64,000 bases of DNA from Chloroflexota bacterium (GCA_016189905.1 JACPRP010000035.1:1-64000); one strand, 5' to 3'; numbered from the stretch's first letter, positions 34,548-43,911 are shown. The notes: generated by a model not told the origin, from the letters alone. Program-made: numbers and translations.

Positions 34548-35705
34548 TTATCCCTCAGAACGGTAGGCTGAAATACGGCGGCCGAGGAGCACGTTAGCCA
34601 CCCCGAGGAAAATCCCCAGGTTCATCACGCAGAAGGCGTAGATAGTTGAAGCCAGCCGCACCTTGACACGAGATCTTTCGGTTAAGTGGCCGACGACGGC
34701 GGCGGCGTAGAACGCAACCTGGAGCGCGAAGAGCAATCGATAAGCCGTCTGGTCCAGGAGAAACAGGTTGGCGAAAAAGGCCAGCAACATGAACGAAGGC
34801 GCGAACCAGCGCAGCAGCTTGTGAGAAACGATAGACCACGCCACCCCGGGATAGCGCAAGGGGTTCAACAACTGCGAGCGGCTGAGCGTTCCGGACAGGC
34901 TTCGTATCGTCATTCTGATGCGAGCCCGCAACTCGGCGCCTGGCTGGCTGATTCGATCCTCATACGCCACCGCCTCGGGTTCAAATCTCACTTCATGACC
35001 CTGCCTGATAACATCGAGGGGCACGACGACATCGTCACCGTACTGTGGCTCCATCGGCATGAAAAGGCTCCTTCGGAAAGCCATGCACGCGCCCGTGACC
35101 CACGCGAGAATACCGTGCCGACTCTCCAGACGCCAGAGCAGATGCTCGATCCGCCAGTAGAGGCTCCCGCCACCGGTAATGGCCGTCTCGCCTGGATTGC
35201 TCCATATCAGTCGCCCCGCAACACAGCCAACCTTCGGATTGGCGAACGGCTTCACGAGCCGGGTCAGGAAATCGGGCGAGAACACGGTGTCGGCATCGGT
35301 GAAGACCACGATCTCGCCCGCGGCCTGAGAAACGGCCTCGTTCTGCGCGATGCTCTTGCCCCTGCCGGTCGAACGCAGCAGACGTACGTTAGGCTCGTGA
35401 AACGCCTGCACAATCTCATCGGTTCCATCGGTCGAATGATCCGATACCACGATGATTTCCAGCCTGGAGGCAGGATAGTCGAGATCGAGACAGTTTCTTA
35501 CGCGGTCGGCGATGACCGCCTCCTCATTGTGAGCCGCGATAATCACCGTCACCGAAGGCTCCTCAGCCGGGCTAAAGGTTGGCAACTCGCCCGCGCGGCC
35601 TCGATCTCTATGTATTTTCCCCAGCGCCATTAAGCTGACAAGATATGTCAGGTAGGTGTGCGCCAGAACGGCCAGAGACAGCCAGAAGATAATCTGAGCG
35701 ATCAA
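34548..35705 (-). CDS. Membrane GT2 glycosyltransferase (processive/EpsG-like)
   Basis: 385 residues. An N-terminal helix, then a GT-A domain with VIIAAHNEEAVIADRV, the IVVSDHSTDGT motif, VFTDADTVFSPDF (DxD-like) and a C-terminal part of four helices (~290-380). The layout is that of cellulose synthase-like or BcsA-like GT2 proteins, but the QxxRW motif is not evident, so processivity is uncertain. It overlaps the deacetylase stop by 4 bp. Confidence 0.87.
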   Translation of the reverse strand: MIAQIIFWLSLAVLAHTYLTYLVSLMALGKIHRDRGRAGELPTFSPAEEPSVTVIIAAHNEEAVIADRVRNCLDLDYPASRLEIIVVSDHSTDGTDEIVQAFHEPNVRLLRSTGRGKSIAQNEAVSQAAGEIVVFTDADTVFSPDFLTRLVKPFANPKVGCVAGRLIWSNPGETAITGGGSLYWRIEHLLWRLESRHGILAWVTGACMAFRRSLFMPMEPQYGDDVVVPLDVIRQGHEVRFEPEAVAYEDRISQPGAELRARIRMTIRSLSGTLSRSQLLNPLRYPGVAWSIVSHKLLRWFAPSFMLLAFFANLFLLDQTAYRLLFALQVAFYAAAVVGHLTERSRVKVRLASTIYAFCVMNLGIFLGVANVLLGRRISAYRSEG

Positions 35706-36577
35706 TTCATCCCCTCGCTTCGGCCGAAGGCCCTAACACGCAAAAATCGTCCGACTCCGGCGGCGCGCTCGAAGTTTTCTATCCCGACGACCCGCGCAGC
35801 GGCACTCTTAACCGAGCCAATCAGCCTCATTTTGAACGGATATGCCCCGCAGAGCATCCGCTGCATATCCCCGTCTCCCACCCGTTGATCGATTCCGAAC
35901 CTGCGCAGCACAAGAGGGCGCTCAGGTTTTCCTATGTCGTTGAACCCACGATCCGAGGTGCATATTAGACGATAGCCAACGTCATTTGCCGCTTGAAGGA
36001 CCTGGCGATTGTAGTATCCCCCGGGCACTCCAAAAAAGGCGACTTCCCTTCCCAGTTTGTCTTCGAGAATCATCTTGGACCGCCCAAGCTCTTCTCTTAT
36101 CTCTGCCAGGCTCAGTCGCGGCAGCCAGCGGTGGGTGTGCGTATGAGACCCGATCACCATACCCCCCTCTGCCATCTCCTTTATCTGGCCCCACGTCATA
36201 TGGTGGTCTGTCCCCACGCTGCCCGTGGTAATGAAAAACAGGCCGTTGTAATTGCGACCGCACAATTCGGGATAGGCGATAGTGTAATCGCTGGCGTTGC
36301 CATCGTCAAAGGTGAGCATGCATACGAGCCGCTGGCTCGTGTTGGCTGAAGAACTACTCCAAGCTTCGGAGGCCAGCAGGGCGTGCGGATCGACGACCTC
36401 TCGCCCCATGCTGCTTATATATTGAATGAGGCGTCGAAACTTGGCGGTCGAGATCGACGACGGTCGATCCCGCACATCCCTGCCATCTATGGCGTGAAGC
36501 ATCGGCACAAACAGTCTCACCATTGGTTTATCGTATCTCCCATCCAGCTTTCGAAGTAAGATGCGAAACTGCGGCAC
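35702..36577 (-). CDS. Polysaccharide deacetylase (NodB-homology, CE4)
   Basis: 291 residues as drawn. NodB motifs are visible: LTFDDGNASD (metal Asp, catalytic base), IGSHTHTHRWLP (metal His pair) and the later FGVPGGYYN. It removes N-acetyl groups from a glycan, probably outside the membrane although no signal peptide is clear. An ATG at 36523 (MVRLFVPMLHAI) fits the usual family start better; the first 18 residues have no clear match. It is the first gene of a nine-gene run to 28101. The 187 bp upstream show no strong promoter. Confidence 0.85.
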   Translation of the reverse strand: MPQFRILLRKLDGRYDKPMVRLFVPMLHAIDGRDVRDRPSSISTAKFRRLIQYISSMGREVVDPHALLASEAWSSSSANTSQRLVCMLTFDDGNASDYTIAYPELCGRNYNGLFFITTGSVGTDHHMTWGQIKEMAEGGMVIGSHTHTHRWLPRLSLAEIREELGRSKMILEDKLGREVAFFGVPGGYYNRQVLQAANDVGYRLICTSDRGFNDIGKPERPLVLRRFGIDQRVGDGDMQRMLCGAYPFKMRLIGSVKSAAARVVGIENFERAAGVGRFLRVRAFGRSEGMN

Positions 36578-36764
36578 AAGTGAGGCCGCAAAAGGTCAAA
36601 GTTTTCGTTTCCACAAATACCTTTTGCTGCGCGGTGTTCTTTCACGCTTTCAGTTTCGTGGTCGCACGCGTCACGGCGACGGGGACGGAGAGTCCAGGTC
36701 GATATAATCCAAAGGATTCGATGGGGATAGGTTTTCTGAGGTAGCTGCGGCCAGAACTAATCGG

Positions 36765-37109
36765 TCAAGGCCTGGGGCCTCGCTGCTGGAGCACTATCTC
36801 ACTAAGTGGCAGGCCACCAGCCATGGTAAGGCTCGCTCGTACCTCGTCTAAGGTGACGCCCGAGGCAATCTTACCTCGCAGGGTCTTACCAAGAGGGCGG
36901 ATCTTCCCTGATCCTTGCAGGACTTCTCGCGCGGTCTTATATGGAACGTTTTCGCGAGCCCGCAGGGATTCTTCCAGCAACTCACGGGTGAGCGCTTCCG
37001 GCGAGTTCCCGGCCTTTCGCGCCTCCTTAAGTCGCCTATAGGTTTCGGGCGGAACATCGACAACGTTAGTGCTCACGTTTGTGCTCCCAATGATTCTCAG
37101 GCCTCGCAC
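36765..37109 (-). CDS. Small ribbon-helix-helix/antitoxin-like protein
   Basis: 114 residues. The N-terminal half, NVVDVPPETYRRLKEARKAG … ALTRELLEESLRAREN, resembles a VapB/FitA-type DNA-binding fold. The second half is basic then hydrophobic and could bind a toxin. No PIN-domain or other toxin gene adjoins it, so it is an orphan or a regulator. The MITE-like element begins 24 bp upstream of its start and may carry or disturb its promoter. The start may lie a few codons further in (VSTNVVDVPPE). Confidence 0.55.
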   Translation of the reverse strand: MRGLRIIGSTNVSTNVVDVPPETYRRLKEARKAGNSPEALTRELLEESLRARENVPYKTAREVLQGSGKIRPLGKTLRGKIASGVTLDEVRASLTMAGGLPLSEIVLQQRGPRP

Positions 37110-37132
37110 AACAAGTATAGCACGGGCACCTC

Positions 37133-37282
37133 TATAGCAGTTTGCATTTTGATATGGCTACCCGTAGCGCGGGGGCTCGTCCCCCGCCCCGCCCAGCGGG
37201 GGACGAGCCCCCGCGCTACATTGCATACACTCGGTATATCGGTGGCTGCTCCGCTAGCCAAAATCCTTTGCAAACCGCTATA
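37133..37282. mobile_element. MITE-like palindromic element, copy 2, with nested insert
   Basis: 150 bp with terminal repeats TATAGCAGTTTGCA / TGCAAACCGCTATA. The left and right parts match copy 1 (25624-25715) almost base for base, including GATATACCGA-type centre and GCTAGCGGAGC on the reverse strand. A 58-bp block at about 37162-37219 interrupts the match and is bounded by a short CTAC duplication. No reading frame. Confidence 0.85.
37164..37219. repeat. Perfect 23-bp inverted repeat nested in MITE copy 2
   Basis: Arms at 37164-37186 and 37197-37219 are exact reverse complements of 23 bp, starting GTAGCGCGGGGGCTCGTC, with a 10-nt loop. It is much more G+C-rich than its host element. It has the look of a separate small hairpin element that landed in the first. 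Confidence 0.92.
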
Positions 37283-37309
37283 GTGCGCTACCAGGTCGGG
37301 GCCTTTCCC

Positions 37310-37405
37310 TCTTTGCGAGATATCCTCCCTGAAGAAGGCCCACTATCCCGGGGCAGCATCGAAATCCGAAAAGAGGTCCTGATCGTACGCTGCTACGAGC
37401 AATCA
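37310..37405 (+). repeat. Dispersed repeat, copy C (encodes SIEIRKEVLIVR)
   Basis: Plus-strand copy, more diverged than A and B. The last ~55 bp align with the reverse complement of copy B: CACTATCCCGGG, GCATCGAAATCC, GAGGTCCTGATCGTACGC. The peptide GSIEIRKEVLIVR keeps the same frame as in the other copies while many third positions differ. It fills most of the gap between copy 2 of the MITE and the FemAB-like gene. Confidence 0.65.
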
Positions 37406-37428
37406 ACAAACTGAGATCCAGGGCTTTT

Positions 37429-38499
37429 TCACTTTAGTGGTTTGAGGTGATCCGCGTTTGCCCCACGTCTGGTGCGGCCGTACAGTTTCCGCACGAGAGG
37501 GAGAGCGCGAAGGAAAAGACGTCTTGCCAGGTCAGCGCCCATCCGTGCTCGCCAGAAATACCTGTAGGCGTGGGCCTTCGGCCCGAAGGTCTCCTTAAAA
37601 TTGTCGATTGACGGCTGGCCCTTTCCCCCCAGATCATACACGTGGAGCCCGGCGTCGGCCGCCCATTTAATCGAGTGCCAGTGCAGAAGGTTATTGGGAC
37701 GAAGCTTGTGGTACTCGGCAAAGGATGCGCCGCTCAGAAAATGGATCTCGTGCGAATCGTGAGGAAATAGACCGATGGCGATGACCTGGCCTTCGCGCCT
37801 GGCGACCAGCACGTTCATCATCCCATTAGGCACCAACCGATCACGCAGGCATTCGAATAACCGTTTGGGATGTGGTGACACTGAGTTGTGTCGGCCGAAC
37901 GTGTGCTGCAGCATCGTGTAGAAATCGTCGATGATACCGGCATCGGAAACGTTTTCGATCTCGACACCCTGTCGCTCGGCGCTGCGCACAAACCGCCTGC
38001 CACGCGATTCGAGGTTGTCCCAGAGGGCCTTTTCCCCGAGGGTCAGATCCAGAAGGTACGTCTCGCGCAGCCCGGAACTCCAGCCATTCGACCGCATGCC
38101 TTCGAGGTCTTCCCCAGAGACCTCGCGACAGCCAATCTCAACGTACTGGCATCCTAGCTGCCGGCAGCAGTAGCGATACACCTCGTCAAGATGCGCGGTG
38201 GAGCTCTGCTGCCCTGTGTGCCCGTTGGACCAGACCCATCCCAGATAGGGGGTCATGGAGCCGCGCAACGGCGATCCAAACAGCCTGAAAGGACCCTTCC
38301 GGACAATGAAGCCAGGAAGTGCTCCTACCAGGCCATCGTCGTCGGAAGCACCGACAATGGCCAGATCCCACCTCAGCCCCTCGGCTACGGCCGCGAGCCA
38401 GAGAGGATGATGAAACAACGTAGCCGCGGGGCCTTCAACGTGCCGCAGAAAACTTTCATATTCGGTGAGCGATATTGAATGAAGTCGCAATGTCTTCAC
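37429..38499 (-). CDS. FemAB/GNAT-like acyl or aminoacyl transferase
   Basis: 356 residues from the GTG at 38499, which has GGAG about 8 nt upstream; the frame extends 21 codons further without support. The two-lobed GNAT pattern of FemX/CelD-like proteins is visible: FHHPLWLAAVAEGLRWDLAIVGA, TYLLDLTLGEKALWDNL, LRPNNLLHWHSIKWAAD and YDLGGKGQPSIDNFKETFG. Such proteins in polysaccharide clusters add an acyl or amino acid group to a sugar or cell-wall precursor; the substrate is unknown. Cytoplasmic. Confidence 0.8.
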   Translation of the reverse strand: MKTLRLHSISLTEYESFLRHVEGPAATLFHHPLWLAAVAEGLRWDLAIVGASDDDGLVGALPGFIVRKGPFRLFGSPLRGSMTPYLGWVWSNGHTGQQSSTAHLDEVYRYCCRQLGCQYVEIGCREVSGEDLEGMRSNGWSSGLRETYLLDLTLGEKALWDNLESRGRRFVRSAERQGVEIENVSDAGIIDDFYTMLQHTFGRHNSVSPHPKRLFECLRDRLVPNGMMNVLVARREGQVIAIGLFPHDSHEIHFLSGASFAEYHKLRPNNLLHWHSIKWAADAGLHVYDLGGKGQPSIDNFKETFGPKAHAYRYFWRARMGADLARRLFLRALPLVRKLYGRTRRGANADHLKPLK

Positions 38500-38599
38500 G
38501 ATGCCTGCTCCACTTACAGGTAAAAGAAATACGAAGATGATTCTGCTCTCCGACCAACGCAAGTCTCTCGTAGAACCATTCCAACAGCAACACGGTTGG

Positions 38600-39892
38600 C
38601 TACCTGCCCATCGACAGATAGTCGAACCCTTGCTGCTGCATCACGGCTGGCTCATAGATGTTTCTCCCATCAACTACCACTGGCCGTCGCATCATCGATT
38701 TGATCCTGCCCATATCCAGTTGCTTGAACTCGTTCCATTCCGTCAGCACCACCAGAGCATCCGCACCCCGCGCTACCTCATAGGGGCTCTTGCCGTATTC
38801 CACTCCAGTCAGATGGCGATCGGCAACGGATTGAGCGACCGGATCGAAGGCTTTGATCACAGCGCCCTCGTGCTGCATCAAATGCACGACCTCGATGGAC
38901 GGGGCATCACGCATATCGTCAGTGTTCGGCTTGAAGGAGAGTCCCAGCACGCCGATCTTCTTCTCCTGCAGCGTCCCCAGAGCCTCGCGCACCTTCTGCA
39001 CGAGGTGTCGGCGCTGGGCCTTGTTGATCTCCATCACAGCCCGCAGCAATTGCGGATGGCACCCATTCATCGCGGCCATATGCTCGAGGGCCTTCACATC
39101 CTTGGGAAAGCAGCTTCCACCCCAGCCCACACCGGCCTCGAGAAAGGCGTGCCCGATGCGGCGATCGTAGCCCATCCCAAGCGCCACCTGCTTGACGTCG
39201 GCCCCCAGGCGCTCGCAAATCCGCGAGATCTCGTTGATGAACGAGATGCGCGTCGCCAGAAAGGCATTCGAGGCGTACTTGATCATCTCGGCGGTGCGCA
39301 GGTCGGTGATCAGCACCGGGCATTTCAGGGGGCTGTAGAGCTCGGCCACCGTCTCCGCCGCCACCCTGTCTGTCGCGCCGAGCACGACGCGGTCCGGGCT
39401 CATAAAGTCGTAGACCGCCGAGCCCTCTCTAAGAAACTCGGGATTCGAGACCACCGCAAAACCTAAGTCTCTCGTTAAGTTCTTCCTGATAACATTGGCC
39501 ACGAAATCGCCAGAACCGATCGGCACGGTGCTCTTGTTGACAACGACGACCGATTTCGCCATCGACCGAGCGATCCCCACCGCCGCGGCTTCGACGTGCT
39601 GCAGGTCGGCTTCGCCTTCCTGACCGCATGGCGTGCCAACGGCGATGAAAATCACATCGGCCTGTCCGATGGCCTCGCCGTAGTCCGTGGTGAAGATCAG
39701 TCGCGACGCTTGATGGTTCCTCACGACTAGCTCTTCGAGTCCGGGCTCGAAGATGGGCAATAGGCCTTTTCTCAAAGCGTCGACTTTCTCTTTATTCGTG
39801 TCCAAGCAGAGGACCTTATTGCCCAAGTCGGCGAAGCAAGCGCCGGTGACCAACCCTACATAGCCAACACCGACGACGCAGATGTTCTTCAT
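38600..39892 (-). CDS. ugd: UDP-glucose 6-dehydrogenase family (second copy)
   Basis: 430 residues from the ATG at 39892; 16 codons upstream are open but unlike the family. NAD motif CVVGVGYVGLVTGACFADLG; catalytic Cys in WGGSCFPKDVKAL; C-terminal domain VLGLSFKPNTDDMRDAPS. It differs widely from the copy at 13612, so it is not a recent duplicate. UDP-glucuronate is the most likely product, but the UDP-ManNAc or GDP-Man dehydrogenase branch cannot be fully ruled out by eye. A ribosome site GGAGG lies ~14 nt upstream, a little far. Confidence 0.88.
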   Translation of the reverse strand: MKNICVVGVGYVGLVTGACFADLGNKVLCLDTNKEKVDALRKGLLPIFEPGLEELVVRNHQASRLIFTTDYGEAIGQADVIFIAVGTPCGQEGEADLQHVEAAAVGIARSMAKSVVVVNKSTVPIGSGDFVANVIRKNLTRDLGFAVVSNPEFLREGSAVYDFMSPDRVVLGATDRVAAETVAELYSPLKCPVLITDLRTAEMIKYASNAFLATRISFINEISRICERLGADVKQVALGMGYDRRIGHAFLEAGVGWGGSCFPKDVKALEHMAAMNGCHPQLLRAVMEINKAQRRHLVQKVREALGTLQEKKIGVLGLSFKPNTDDMRDAPSIEVVHLMQHEGAVIKAFDPVAQSVADRHLTGVEYGKSPYEVARGADALVVLTEWNEFKQLDMGRIKSMMRRPVVVDGRNIYEPAVMQQQGFDYLSMGR

Positions 39893-40012
39893 TATTGAAA
39901 CCGTAACCTCCAGAGACAAAGGTAGATAATTGGTGCTCACTGGTGATACGCCGACCCGACAATCCGCCTTACATAGATGGGGCAGATCGATACTATGCTT
40001 ACCCTCACACGC

Positions 40013-40942
40013 TTAACGAACGAATCGCCAGTACATCACCTCAAACACCGACGCCCACGAGGAGGGGAAGAAGGTCATCAAATACGCCAGAACGTGCTTC
40101 TTGCGGCGCCACTTGATCGATCTCAGGTATTTCCTCGCAGATGCCGCTTTGCCCTCCATAAAAGTCGCGATACCTTTCTGGTACGCGATTTTCTCTCTGA
40201 GCAATTCGATCTCCCGCGCGTAGTCAACGGTGAAGTTCGGGACCCACTGCTGAAGTTTCTCCAGGAGCAATTCCTTTTCGCGGGGAAAGGCCGCCAGGCT
40301 GGTGTGCGTCATGCTTTTCTCGCTGATTCTCCATTTGGCGAGAACCTGGTCTACAAACGCAACGTGGTAAAGATAGGCCAGCCGTACGATGAGGTCCATG
40401 TCGGGACTCTTGTAGAACCTGGGATCGAAGCCCTCGGGCATCGCACGCAGCGACTCAGCCCGGATCATGACCGTTTCAAAGGAAACGTGGTAGTCTACGA
40501 GCAACTCACGAAATATTCTCCCCTGGGGCGGCTTCTTCCTATTGAACAACTGTCTTACGTCAGAATGCCCCTTGAAGAAAAGGGTGTCACAGTGGACCAG
40601 GCCAACTCGCTCGTCTTCAAACAAGGGAATCTGCTTCTCCAGCTTCTGCGGCAACCATAGGTCATCGGCGTCGACGAAGGCAATAAACTTCCCGGTTGAC
40701 AACTCGGCAGCCTTCTTACGTGCTGCCCCGAGACCTGCGTTTTCCTGGTAATGGTAGCGAATTGGCCAACCCTCGGCGATGTGTCGGTGCACGATCTGCC
40801 TGGTGGAGTCCGTAGAGCCGTCGTCGACGAAAATCAGTTCCCAGTTGTCGTAGGTCTGACCGAAGACGCTCTGCAGAGTCTCTTCGAGATATTTCTCGCC
40901 GTTATAGCAAGAAATGTTCACGCTAACCAAGGGCCTCATCAA
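40013..40942 (-). CDS. GT2-family glycosyltransferase
   Basis: 309 residues. GT-A core: VSVNISCYNGEKYLEETLQS, the IFVDDGSTDSTRQI motif and the DxD-like AFVDADDLWLPQKL. The C-terminal half is helical and lacks membrane segments, so it acts on the inner face. It adds one sugar to a lipid-linked chain; donor unknown. It is followed after 120 bp by the Ugd gene. Confidence 0.9.
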   Translation of the reverse strand: MMRPLVSVNISCYNGEKYLEETLQSVFGQTYDNWELIFVDDGSTDSTRQIVHRHIAEGWPIRYHYQENAGLGAARKKAAELSTGKFIAFVDADDLWLPQKLEKQIPLFEDERVGLVHCDTLFFKGHSDVRQLFNRKKPPQGRIFRELLVDYHVSFETVMIRAESLRAMPEGFDPRFYKSPDMDLIVRLAYLYHVAFVDQVLAKWRISEKSMTHTSLAAFPREKELLLEKLQQWVPNFTVDYAREIELLREKIAYQKGIATFMEGKAASARKYLRSIKWRRKKHVLAYLMTFFPSSWASVFEVMYWRFVR

Positions 40943-40984
40943 GCACCTCCCTGGGTCTTGTCTTCCAGTTCTCGAATGCGTGCT

Positions 40985-42892
40985 CTACTTGTGCTTTGCG
41001 TGGCTATCGGCGAGCAGGTCCAGCCAGACCGACTCCTGAACGGCCGAAAACACGGACACACTACTCGGTTCCGCTCCGTTGTGGCGGACGGACTCGATGT
41101 AGTTCCAACGGAAGCGGAGAATGGTTTCCTCCAGGTCGTGCGCACCACATAGATGTATATGATCGGGGAACACATCGACAGCCGGATCGCCCATGCAAAG
41201 CATACCCTCAGGCTCATAGCAGAGCACTGGCATGCCGAGTGCCAGTCCCTCTACGCTCATAGTCGTGTTGCAAGAGAGGAGCAGGTCAATCTGGTCCATG
41301 CAGTCGATAAGGTGAACTCCCGCCCGGGCTAACGCGCCAAAGCGATCCGGGAGGATACCGATTCGATCGAAGGGGGCGTGCGGATGGTTGCGAATGAAGA
41401 ACTTCACACCGTGCCTCATCCACAACTCATCCCTGGTGGCCAACTCCACGAGCAGCTCTCTTGCAGCCAACGCATCGTATGGTAATGCCACATAAACGCG
41501 GAGCGCTTCGTCCGCAGCAGTGGCTCGGATTTCCCACTTCTTCCCTCCATCGGTGTAAGCGGAGTAACGTAAGCTCCCGGCCATGATCGTTCTATCCGGC
41601 GGATACCCGTGGGACAGAAGCATTTCGTGCGCCCAGCAACTGCTGGTGAGCACCCAATCAGGGGACGGCAGTCGCTTTCGCTCATCCGGAGCCGGAAAGT
41701 AGCCCAAGAAGAATTTCGACACGGACGAGTGCTGATATGCGAGCATGACGACGTTCGCGGCTCCAATCCTGTTCCTGGCCAAACATAAGAGCTTCTCAAA
41801 GGACTGATTCTCGTACCAGTAGCAGATCGTCGCGCCGCCCTGCGACAACCGATCCATAAGCCGCTCGCAGGCGTGGAACCAGATGTAGCAGATCGTCAAC
41901 CCATGTCCGCGAATCTCCCTCCACTTCTCTCGCTCCAATAGATGATTGAGGCCCAGGTCCAACGACTGCAGCCTAATGCTGCCGTTGAACCGAGGGAAGC
42001 GGAACATAGAGGCGATGATCTCCGTCACGCGCGCGTTCCTGATCATCACCTCCGTCGATTCAAGGTTCTTGCTAACTAGCCGATAAAGCTTACGGTCCAT
42101 AAGTAAGTTGGTGAACCGCAGCAGGTGCTCCCCATTCTGTGCAACAAGCCGCTCTAATCCCGGGAGATACACTTCCGACATTCGGCCGTTATGATCGAAT
42201 AAGCGGTTTTCGATAAGTGCATAACTCCAGACCGTGCGTCTCTCAGCCCCGTGCGCCAATCGTTGCCCGTCTGCGCTTTCACGCCTGGTGTGGCCTGAGG
42301 CAAGGCGCGCGAAGTATAGTTTCTCATAAAGCAGGGCCAGGACTACGTAAGTCCGAGCGGCCAGCCCTCGAATGAGGTACCACCCTTTTAGCAGCAACAT
42401 CTGGAAAGATATGTTGGACTGAAAAGACACGTACTCGTGGTCGCGGTAGCGTTCTGCGAGCGTTTTGTAACACCATAAGTCTTCGACAACCACGACGAAA
42501 CTATGTTTTGGGGTTTCAATTGTATGTTTCTGCACAAGGTCATCGAAGACGAGCACGTACGCAATCAGCAGCAGGAAATCCGTGACGTCAGGAACGCGGT
42601 AAGACAGGTTGGTGCTCCACCAGAACAGTTCGTCTTGTTGCTGCCCACCGAACAGCGCGACGGCACGATTGAAATCGTCGCGAATACGTCTGGCACTCTC
42701 GTTGACCCTGCTGCCCAGCTTAACCCGCGAGCCGTTGCCCAGGATTCGCGCCACTCGGTCGCGCTTGTTTACATCCTTGCCAAGGTAAACCCATGGCACA
42801 CCGACCCTTGTCCGACCGACATCGCTAGCAGAAACCACTTGCATCATGTTGTCTGAATACCAGGAGCCCGATTTCGTCGACAAGTCTGGCAA
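40985..42892 (-). CDS. Large surface-carbohydrate biosynthesis protein (TIGR04326-like, function unknown)
   Basis: 635 residues as drawn, from a TTG 2 bp after the upstream stop; ATG at 42847 is an alternative. The C-terminal ~350 residues look like a GT-B or CDP-glycerol transferase fold: ICYWYENQSFEKLLC, VMLAYQHSSVSKFFLG, WVLTSSCWAHEMLLSHG, and GLALGMPVLCYEPEGM near the end. I think it resembles the Leptospira-type surface carbohydrate family, but I could not check. It contains no membrane helix. It is likely a glycosyl or polyol-phosphate transferase. Confidence 0.6.
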   Translation of the reverse strand: MPDLSTKSGSWYSDNMMQVVSASDVGRTRVGVPWVYLGKDVNKRDRVARILGNGSRVKLGSRVNESARRIRDDFNRAVALFGGQQQDELFWWSTNLSYRVPDVTDFLLLIAYVLVFDDLVQKHTIETPKHSFVVVVEDLWCYKTLAERYRDHEYVSFQSNISFQMLLLKGWYLIRGLAARTYVVLALLYEKLYFARLASGHTRRESADGQRLAHGAERRTVWSYALIENRLFDHNGRMSEVYLPGLERLVAQNGEHLLRFTNLLMDRKLYRLVSKNLESTEVMIRNARVTEIIASMFRFPRFNGSIRLQSLDLGLNHLLEREKWREIRGHGLTICYIWFHACERLMDRLSQGGATICYWYENQSFEKLLCLARNRIGAANVVMLAYQHSSVSKFFLGYFPAPDERKRLPSPDWVLTSSCWAHEMLLSHGYPPDRTIMAGSLRYSAYTDGGKKWEIRATAADEALRVYVALPYDALAARELLVELATRDELWMRHGVKFFIRNHPHAPFDRIGILPDRFGALARAGVHLIDCMDQIDLLLSCNTTMSVEGLALGMPVLCYEPEGMLCMGDPAVDVFPDHIHLCGAHDLEETILRFRWNYIESVRHNGAEPSSVSVFSAVQESVWLDLLADSHAKHK

Positions 42893-42894
42893 CC

Positions 42895-43902
42895 CTACTC
42901 TGGCCTACGTGCCCACACCCAACAGTGCGAGCTGAGTTGGTGTTCCGAAAGGAAGGCTTGGAATGCATCAAGTACGGCTTTCCTGCGGGACAGCAAAGTA
43001 TGGACAAACCTGCCTGCATCTCTTAGCTGAACTCCGCCCGCAATAGCGTTGGCTACTATGTCGACATCCAACAGCCCAGGTGTTTCCACTGTTACGTCGA
43101 CCATGCCAGCCCGATAGAACAGACGTTTGAAGCCTTCTACAGACAAGAAATTAACGTGGTGGGGGGGGCAAACGCTGTTTGATTTCTCCCATAAGACCTG
43201 AATGTCAAATCCTTCCACACCCAGTCCCGTTACCAGGATCCAACCGCCTGGCTTGACCAGTCGACGCAGCGACTCGACCAGGGCAAGGGGATCGTGAACG
43301 TGCTCGATAACTTCAAAGCAACTGACCAGATCTGCTTTGTCGCTCCACGCGCTGGCTTCCTCAGCCACTGTTTCCAGGACTTCGATCCCCTTGTCGCGAA
43401 GTATCCTGGCCGCTGCTCGACCGGGCTCAATAGCGTACACACACGCTTGCGGGTGCGATTTTCTCCACTCCTCCAGAAAGACGCCGTTTCCCGCGCCGAC
43501 ATCTATGATTGCCCGTGGATCGGAGTTGTGGTCTGAACAGCGGCGACTGATTTCTGCCACGCGGGGGTGAAAGATGTTCGCCCTCCTTGCTTCGGATACA
43601 GCGGGAAACAGGACCTCGGCCCAATAGCGGGATGAGGCGCTGTCGTTGTAGAAGCGAATGTATTCAGCTTCGGGTGGCCTTGGAGATTGAAACAGGCTCT
43701 TACACTCCAGACACTCACGATACGAAAAACCGTGTTTGGTAAAAACGTGCTCTGCCGCCTCATCACCACATCCCGGACAGGGAATTTCGCCACGTTCGGC
43801 ACTCGAGAAATAGGTCTCAGCATCCTGGGCGCTCAGGCGAAGATACTCGGCGAAAAGCTCGGCCGGTCGAATTTCGTGTTCCCTCATCCTTGCTCTAACC
43901 AT
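42895..43902 (-). CDS. SAM methyltransferase with N-terminal zinc ribbon
   Basis: 335 residues. The N-terminal CPGCG … CLECK pair (about 42-68) forms a zinc ribbon of the kind found in sugar C-methyltransferases. SAM motif I is IIDVGAGNGVFLEEW, followed by DLVSCFEVIEHVHDPLALV and LVKPGGWILVTGLG. It probably methylates a nucleotide sugar of the surrounding acidic-sugar genes. It ends 2 bp before the next gene. Confidence 0.85.
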   Translation of the reverse strand: MVRARMREHEIRPAELFAEYLRLSAQDAETYFSSAERGEIPCPGCGDEAAEHVFTKHGFSYRECLECKSLFQSPRPPEAEYIRFYNDSASSRYWAEVLFPAVSEARRANIFHPRVAEISRRCSDHNSDPRAIIDVGAGNGVFLEEWRKSHPQACVYAIEPGRAAARILRDKGIEVLETVAEEASAWSDKADLVSCFEVIEHVHDPLALVESLRRLVKPGGWILVTGLGVEGFDIQVLWEKSNSVCPPHHVNFLSVEGFKRLFYRAGMVDVTVETPGLLDVDIVANAIAGGVQLRDAGRFVHTLLSRRKAVLDAFQAFLSEHQLSSHCWVWARRPE

Positions 43903-43911
43903 TCTTCGTGC

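Noticed and set aside
25700-37290. The two MITE copies as borders of a composite transposon or genomic island
   Set aside because: The 11.5 kb between them is ordinary polysaccharide operon continuous with its surroundings; no integrase, transposase or direct target repeat was found.
38501-39466. Plus-strand open frame opposite the second Ugd gene
   Set aside because: Antisense shadow of a conserved dehydrogenase, His/Arg-rich translation without domains.
43161-43168. G8 homopolymer in a methyltransferase gene, and C8 at 51804-51811 in the flippase gene, as phase-variation tracts
   Set aside because: In DNA of this G+C level a few 8-base G or C runs are expected by chance in 64 kb, and both lie in well-conserved codons without nearby variants. 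No evidence for slippage.
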